Below are positions 59,400-64,000 of a DNA stretch of 64,000 nucleotides, piece after piece. Every line of letters begins with the position of its first letter. The stretch's first letter is position 1. This DNA comes from Nannocystis pusilla. GTDB lineage: Bacteria; Myxococcota_A; Polyangia; Nannocystales; Nannocystaceae. The notes beneath the pieces are model-generated. The model was not told the origin of the DNA. It saw nothing but the letters and a program-made list of their open reading frames with translations, and made no database searches. Made by a program: the position numbers and the translations under genes. The stretch is taken from assembly GCF_020073745.1 (NCBI RefSeq), contig NZ_JAIRAU010000023.1:1-64000 (forward strand), read 5' to 3'.

Positions 59400-62300
59400 C
59401 CCGGCGACGGAACCAGCACGCCGGCGAGGCGCGCCGGACGAACGACGCCGAGGCCCGCGAGGCGCTCCTCGGCGCGTGCGGCCGCCGCGGCATCTCCTCG
59501 CACGACGGCCGCCCCGCGGCTCGCGGCCGCCGCGTGGGCCTGCATGCCGCGGGCGGTGAACGCGGCCGCGGCGCGCTCGTGGGCGGCGACCGTGCCGGTG
59601 CGATCGCCGGACGCATGAGCCAGGCCCGCGGCGATCGCCTGGGCGTAGGCCTCGGCCAGGGCCTCGCCCGAGCGGGCCACGCGGCGCATGTCGTCGGCAA
59701 CGACTGCGAGCAAGCGACCGCGCTCGCGGGCGGCGAGGCCCGCCCGCGCGGCGACGCGCAGGTTGCAGCGCGCGCGCAGGTAGCGGGCGTCGATGCCCAC
59801 GAACCGCAGACGCAGCAGCGCCGACTGACCGAGCGCCTTCCAGTCACGGTCGACCCGCGCCGCCGCCTCCTCGTCGCGTCCGGCGTACAGCAAACGCTCG
59901 GAGTCGGCGATCAAATCGTAGTAGTCCGGCGACGTAAACGCGGCCTCGGGCCAGCGCGCGCCGCGTTGCAGGCCGCCGTGCGGGTCGGGCGGCGCATCGG
60001 GAGCATCGTCGTAGAGCTGGAGGATCGCAGGGTGGCCGGAGCGGACGCCATTGATGGCGACCGGATCGTCGCGCTCGCGGGCGTCCTCGGCGGTCGTGCG
60101 CACGACCTCGCGCAGCGCCGTCATGTCGCCCATCATCGACAGAGCGATCGCGCGGTAGATCCGGGCGATCGACCGCTCCCAGGCGATGCCGTAGCGGCGG
60201 CGGTCGTAGTAAGTCTCGGCGCGCAGCGAGTGCTCGACGGTCGCGGGCCAGTCGCAGTCGAACGCCGCCCGCGACATCCGCGACGTCCAGTACCACGCCC
60301 AGTCGTAGTCGTCGTCGCGGCGCTCGCAGAGCTCGCGGGCGCGCGCCATGAGACGATCGCTGCGGCGCAGCAGGAGCGCTCCGCCGATCGTCGCCTCGGC
60401 GACCGCTTCGAAGGTCAGCGACTTCATCAGGTGGGAGTCGTCGCCGACCTGCAGCGCGAGCATCAGGTGACGCAGCAGGAACACGTCGGCCAGCGCGTGG
60501 TTGATATGCGACAGCGCGGTGCAGCCGGTCCACAGCGCGTCGAGGTGGGCCGACGCGCCCGGCGGCGGCGGCCCCTGGCGGCGCTTCGGCTCGCGAAGCA
60601 ACAGACGGCCGCGGAGCGTGGCCGACCAGGCCAGCGTCCCGAGGTGGTTGCGGGGTAGGCGCGTGCCGAGGCCGTGCATGACCTGCCGCAGGATCTCGTA
60701 GCCGCTGTCGATCTGCCCGCAGCAGATCAGCTCGCGCGCAGCCCGGCTGCGCAGCTCGACCGTCGTCGACGGACCCTCGCTCGCCTCGCGCAGGCGGGCC
60801 GCCTGCTCGTAGCGAGCCCCCGCGGCGCGCGCGAGACCCCGGTTGGCGTCGCACTCCGCGCGCCGCGTCTGCAGTTGCCAGGACGTTGCATGGACCGCGT
60901 CGAGGGCGAACGCCCGGTCGAGGTGCGAGGCCGCCGACGCGAACGCCAGCTGGCCGATCGCCCGGGTCCCCGCGAGGACCAGCGATTGAGCCGCACGCGG
61001 GGCGTCGCCGGCGTGCTCGAGGTGATGTGCCAGCGCCTCGTGCTCGTCGGGCGCAAGGCGATCGTACGCGTGAATCAGCCGATTGTGAATGTCGCGGGCG
61101 GCCGACGGCGTGAGACCGCCGAGACGGGCCTCGCGGATCAGGTCATGGTACGTCCACACGGGCGCGCCCGCGCCGTCCTGACTGCGGCGGAGCAGGCCGG
61201 CCTGTCGCAGCGCGAGGAAGTCGTCGAACAGCTCGGACGGCCGCTCGACGGCCTCCGCCAGCAACGTCCAGGGGATTGGTCGCGGCGAGGCGGCGACCGT
61301 GTCGAGCACGCGGATCCGCCGCTCATCGAGGTCGGCGATCCGCCGGGCGACCAGTGATGTGAGCGACGGCCGCGTCGCGGACTCGCCCTCCGCGGCGGTC
61401 GCGGCGAGCTCCGGCGCGAACATCGGCAGCACCGCGAGCAGCTCGCGCGTCTCCGCGTCGGCCGTCCCCTGGGGAAGACCGAGGTCGTGCAGCAGCCGGT
61501 CGACGTCGCCGTGATCGAGCGGGCCGAGTCGCAGCTCGAGCTCCTGCGCCGGCGCCAGCGGAGCCGCGCAAAGGCCCGCGCGGAACGCCGGCTCGTCGTC
61601 GTCCTGGCGATACGTCAATAGCCACGCCGTGTCGCCTACGCCGCGCTCCAGCAGGTCGGACAGCAGCGCGAGGCTGTCCGGGTCGGCCCACTGCAGGTCG
61701 TCGACCCAGATCACCAGTCGTCGCGCACGCGAGACCACGGCGAGCAGGCCCCGGAAGGCACGCACGGCGAGCCGCCGCAGGTCCGCGTCCCGCGGGGCGG
61801 CGACGGCCTCCTGCGGCTCGGTCGCCGGCTCCTGGAAGAACACGGGGAACAGGGAGCGCAGGGCCGCGGCCTCGCCAGGCGTGAGCTCACGGTCGACTCG
61901 CTCCCGCCCGAGGTGATGCGCGAGCTGCCCGGCGATCTCGTCCCAGGCCCGGAAGCTGACGTGCTCCTGCGGGTGGCACCGACCGCGGAGCACGACGCCG
62001 TCGCCCGCGCCTGTCCATGAGGACAGGATGTGCTCGACGAAGCTCGTCTTGCCGATCCCCGATGGCCCGCAGATCCACACGCGCGCGCTCGCCGAACTGT
62101 CCAGCAGCGCCGTGACCTGAGCGCGCTCACCGACTCGCCCGACGTACACCGGGCTGACGATCTTGACGAACTGCGGGAGCCGCAGCTGCGGCGCGAGCGT
62201 CCGCAGCTGCGAGCAGGCAGCGCTCGCGTCGAGGCGGCGATGCGGCTCGCGGACCAGCAGCCCGGGGATCAGCTCGCCGAGCGTCTCGCGCAGCCGCTCG

Positions 62301-63052
62301 GGGATCGGCATCGGCCCGGTCGCCGCGGCTTCAGGCCGGCGCCCCGTCAGCGCCTCGAGCAGCATCACACCCGTGCTGTAGAGATCTGCGGCGGGGGTCG
62401 CCGGTGCACCCCACCACAGCTCGGGGGCCACGTAGGCCGGCGTCCCGTACAAATATCCGCCGCGCGTCGTCGCGGCCAGACCCGCCCACGGGATCGCCAG
62501 CCCGAAGTCCGCCAGCCGGAGCTCCCCTGTCCGTGCGTTGACCAGGACATTCTGCGGCTTCACGTCGCGATGCACGAACCCGGCGCCGTGCAGGCGGTGG
62601 AGCGCCGCCAGCAGGCCGTGGGTCGCGCGGACGAGCCGCTCGATCGACGCCGACGTGAGCCGCTCGACCGGCGGGTCCGGGCCGCCGCGGACGTGCTCCA
62701 CGAAGCTCACGGCGTCTTCGACCAGTTCCATCGTCAGGAACGCGTGGCGGGGTCCGACCTCAAGCCCGTAGATCTGCAGCAGGTTGGGGTGGTGCACGTC
62801 GGCTCGAGCTCGCAGCTCGCTGCGCAGCTCGAGCAGCGACCGCGGATGAACCTGGTTGAGCACTTTGACGGCGATGTCACAGGCCCGCTCACGGTCGTAT
62901 GCCCGATAGACCACGCCGAACGAGCCACTCCCCAGCTCTCCGCGCAGCTCGTAGCGCGGATGCCGAAACGGCCCTGGTGCAGACTCGGCGACGATGTCCC
63001 TGCATACCCGATCCCCGGTGGTGTGTGGAGCCTCGCTAGACGAGGGCCTCAA
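59396..63052 (-). CDS. Ser/Thr kinase-AAA ATPase-TPR regulator
   Basis: About 1218 residues from a TTG at 63052; the true start is uncertain because the frame is open to 63355. The kinase domain (~34-290) has GSGSFGVVYRAYD, HRDVKPQNVL, LADFGLAIPW and GTPAYVAPEL. An AAA_16 ATPase (~310-600) has WICGPSGIGKTSF (Walker A) and RRLVIWVDDLQWADPDS (Walker B). The rest (~600-1218) is helical TPR-like. Such kinase-ATPase-TPR proteins are one-component signalling regulators common in myxobacteria. Its last codon overlaps the end of the convergent oxidoreductase gene by 4 bp. Confidence 0.85.
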   Translation of the reverse strand: MRPSSSEAPHTTGDRVCRDIVAESAPGPFRHPRYELRGELGSGSFGVVYRAYDRERACDIAVKVLNQVHPRSLLELRSELRARADVHHPNLLQIYGLEVGPRHAFLTMELVEDAVSFVEHVRGGPDPPVERLTSASIERLVRATHGLLAALHRLHGAGFVHRDVKPQNVLVNARTGELRLADFGLAIPWAGLAATTRGGYLYGTPAYVAPELWWGAPATPAADLYSTGVMLLEALTGRRPEAAATGPMPIPERLRETLGELIPGLLVREPHRRLDASAACSQLRTLAPQLRLPQFVKIVSPVYVGRVGERAQVTALLDSSASARVWICGPSGIGKTSFVEHILSSWTGAGDGVVLRGRCHPQEHVSFRAWDEIAGQLAHHLGRERVDRELTPGEAAALRSLFPVFFQEPATEPQEAVAAPRDADLRRLAVRAFRGLLAVVSRARRLVIWVDDLQWADPDSLALLSDLLERGVGDTAWLLTYRQDDDEPAFRAGLCAAPLAPAQELELRLGPLDHGDVDRLLHDLGLPQGTADAETRELLAVLPMFAPELAATAAEGESATRPSLTSLVARRIADLDERRIRVLDTVAASPRPIPWTLLAEAVERPSELFDDFLALRQAGLLRRSQDGAGAPVWTYHDLIREARLGGLTPSAARDIHNRLIHAYDRLAPDEHEALAHHLEHAGDAPRAAQSLVLAGTRAIGQLAFASAASHLDRAFALDAVHATSWQLQTRRAECDANRGLARAAGARYEQAARLREASEGPSTTVELRSRAARELICCGQIDSGYEILRQVMHGLGTRLPRNHLGTLAWSATLRGRLLLREPKRRQGPPPPGASAHLDALWTGCTALSHINHALADVFLLRHLMLALQVGDDSHLMKSLTFEAVAEATIGGALLLRRSDRLMARARELCERRDDDYDWAWYWTSRMSRAAFDCDWPATVEHSLRAETYYDRRRYGIAWERSIARIYRAIALSMMGDMTALREVVRTTAEDARERDDPVAINGVRSGHPAILQLYDDAPDAPPDPHGGLQRGARWPEAAFTSPDYYDLIADSERLLYAGRDEEAAARVDRDWKALGQSALLRLRFVGIDARYLRARCNLRVAARAGLAARERGRLLAVVADDMRRVARSGEALAEAYAQAIAAGLAHASGDRTGTVAAHERAAAAFTARGMQAHAAAASRGAAVVRGDAAAAARAEERLAGLGVVRPARLAGVLVPSPG

Positions 63053-63249
63053 GAGCCTACCGGCAGCAGGTGGGCGGCCCCCTGAGCGTGTTCCCCTTCT
63101 TCTCGGCCCTGAGGTCCGGGACGTGAACATCCACGCCCGCACGCCCAAGGTTGAGCAGGCGATGAGGGACGACAGGGAGATCGCCCCGCCGAAGTCCCCT
63201 TCTTCGAGGGCCGCTTCGACGGCCACCTGAGCTGCGGACGCGTACGCGA
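63053..63249. other. Intergenic region
   Basis: Sequence between the kinase start and the recombinase remnant. The upstream extension of the kinase frame runs through it but does not look like protein. Confidence 0.4.
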
Positions 63250-63345
63250 CGACTCGCGCCCGCCAAGACCGATATCGGCCTACCGCCCAGCCGCCACATG
63301 CTGCGCCACACCTGCGCGACCTCCGTCCACGAGCGTGGCACCGTG
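63250..63345 (+). pseudogene. Remnant of a tyrosine recombinase
   Basis: One frame reads LPPSRHMLRHTCATSVHERGT. RHMLRHT is the HxxR box of tyrosine recombinases (integrases, XerC/D), here with the catalytic His and Arg. No start, no upstream catalytic Arg-Lys region and no C-terminal Tyr follow, so only a fragment remains. It suggests past integration of a mobile element. Confidence 0.55.
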
Positions 63346-63395
63346 ACAGAGACACCCGCGACCCGCGGCGTCACGGCGCGCGGGTCAACCCCCCG

Positions 63396-64000
63396 TCAAA
63401 GCCCTCTGATCCGCCCGTAGCGGTCATCCCGCCACGGGTGCGCCGTACTCGAATACCCGTTCATCTCCCAGAACCCGAGCTTTTCGCGCGTCAGCAGCTC
63501 GATGCGGCAGATCCACTTCGAGCCCTTCCACGCGTACAGCTGCGGCGTGATCATGCGGACCGGCCCGCCGTGTTCGACGGGCAGATCGTGACCGTCGACC
63601 GTGTGGGCCAGCAGCACGTCGGGCTTGAGCGCCTCTTCGAGCGCCACGTTGGTGGTGTAGTCGTCGTAGCCGTGGCACATCACGTGGACCGCGGCGGGCG
63701 TCGGGTGGACCAGCGCCATCAGGTCGCTGAAGCGCACCCCGACCCATTTCATGTCCATCTTCGACCACGACGTCACGCAGTGGAAATCGCTGGTGTCCTC
63801 GGTCTGGGGCAGCGCCATGAAGGCCGCCCAGTCGAGCGTGATCGCCTGCTCGACGGCGCCGTCGATCTTCAGCTGCCACCTGTCCTTCGGGACAACCGGC
63901 TTGCGGCCGAGGTCGAGCACCGGCCACTTGCGCGTCACCGTCTGTCCGACCGGCAGCTTCGGCATCCCGTGGCGATTGGGCGGGCCCGAGCCCTGGGGGC
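63396..64000 (-). CDS. Sulfite-oxidase-type molybdopterin oxidoreductase (5' partial)
   Basis: The visible protein contains an ATG at 63965 (189 residues), but the frame is open to the window edge (PPNRHGMPKLPVGQ), so more N-terminal sequence may exist. SDFHCVTSWSKMDMKWVGV holds the cysteine that binds molybdenum in this family; CHGYDDYTTNV, VEHGGPVRMI and YAWKGSKW are further family blocks. It belongs to the SUOX/YedY-like molybdopterin domain and would act in oxidation or reduction of small oxo-compounds. Substrate and partner haem unit are unknown. Confidence 0.88.
   Translation of the reverse strand, partial: PQGSGPPNRHGMPKLPVGQTVTRKWPVLDLGRKPVVPKDRWQLKIDGAVEQAITLDWAAFMALPQTEDTSDFHCVTSWSKMDMKWVGVRFSDLMALVHPTPAAVHVMCHGYDDYTTNVALEEALKPDVLLAHTVDGHDLPVEHGGPVRMITPQLYAWKGSKWICRIELLTREKLGFWEMNGYSSTAHPWRDDRYGRIRGL

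Overview
The window is very GC-rich DNA with dense coding on both strands. It carries Ser/Thr kinases with extracellular or ATPase-linked regions, ECF and group-2-like sigma factors, many lipoproteins, DUF1552/DUF1592 protein pairs and a bacterial enhancer-binding protein. This mix suggests a myxobacterium (Myxococcota), possibly Nannocystaceae. That assignment is inferred from gene content; there is no rRNA in the window to test it.

Layout. 1-3618: the 3' part of a large CapB/PgsB-like Mur-ligase-type protein. 3620-4740: decayed DNA with an ATPase remnant. 4744-6812: a DUF4142 lipoprotein and a sigma-70 factor. 6987-7109: a possible small protein. 7205-9591: a tight minus-strand array of 26 predicted tRNA genes for 14 amino acids, with many unusual T-loops and a tRNA-Lys(UUU) that has a class II-like variable arm. 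10192-15291: a DUF1264 lipoprotein, a membrane Ser/Thr kinase and a two-gene DUF4398/OmpA envelope operon. 15793-22807 (minus): an ECF sigma factor with a FecR/TPR partner, a barrel-like protein, a small lipoprotein and a translationally coupled DUF1592-DUF1552 pair. 23336-26415: a small hypothetical protein, a 2OG-Fe(II) dioxygenase and a membrane-anchored TolB-like propeller protein.

26836-33391 is a TetR-controlled operon: TetR, a type I Baeyer-Villiger monooxygenase, a secreted SMP-30-like propeller, a COQ4-like protein and a 14-TM-type MFS pump. A twin operator overlaps its promoter. 33413-34489 (minus) is a secreted SH3/M23 peptidase-like lipoprotein.

35270-43239 is the most interesting locus, a five-gene same-strand cluster. 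It holds two paralogous proteins of unknown function (the second has a 73-residue, largely alternating Asp-Val/Ile tract), a borosin-type peptide alpha-N-methyltransferase fused to a leader-binding-like domain and a large C-terminal region of unknown function, a 2OG-Fe(II) oxygenase and a triple-repeat beta-rich protein. I read it as an atypical borosin (backbone N-methylated RiPP) locus with no obvious classical core peptide.

43260-50470 (minus): a DUF3565-DUF1971 protein, a PAS-STAS RsbR-like protein, a second sigma-70 factor, a secreted zinc-phospholipase-like protein, a membrane protein and an unknown. 50624-52147 (minus) is a GAF-AAA-Fis regulator whose GAFTGA loop reads GAVAGA. It is divergent from a six-gene overlapping operon (52252-59399) for isoprenoid metabolism: prenyl diphosphate synthase, two small unknowns, a CrtC/AttH-like protein, an SCP2-like protein and a 1210-residue FAD oxidoreductase. 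That operon overlaps by 4 bp a convergent kinase-ATPase-TPR regulator (59396-63052). The window ends with a tyrosine-recombinase remnant and a molybdopterin oxidoreductase that reaches the right edge.
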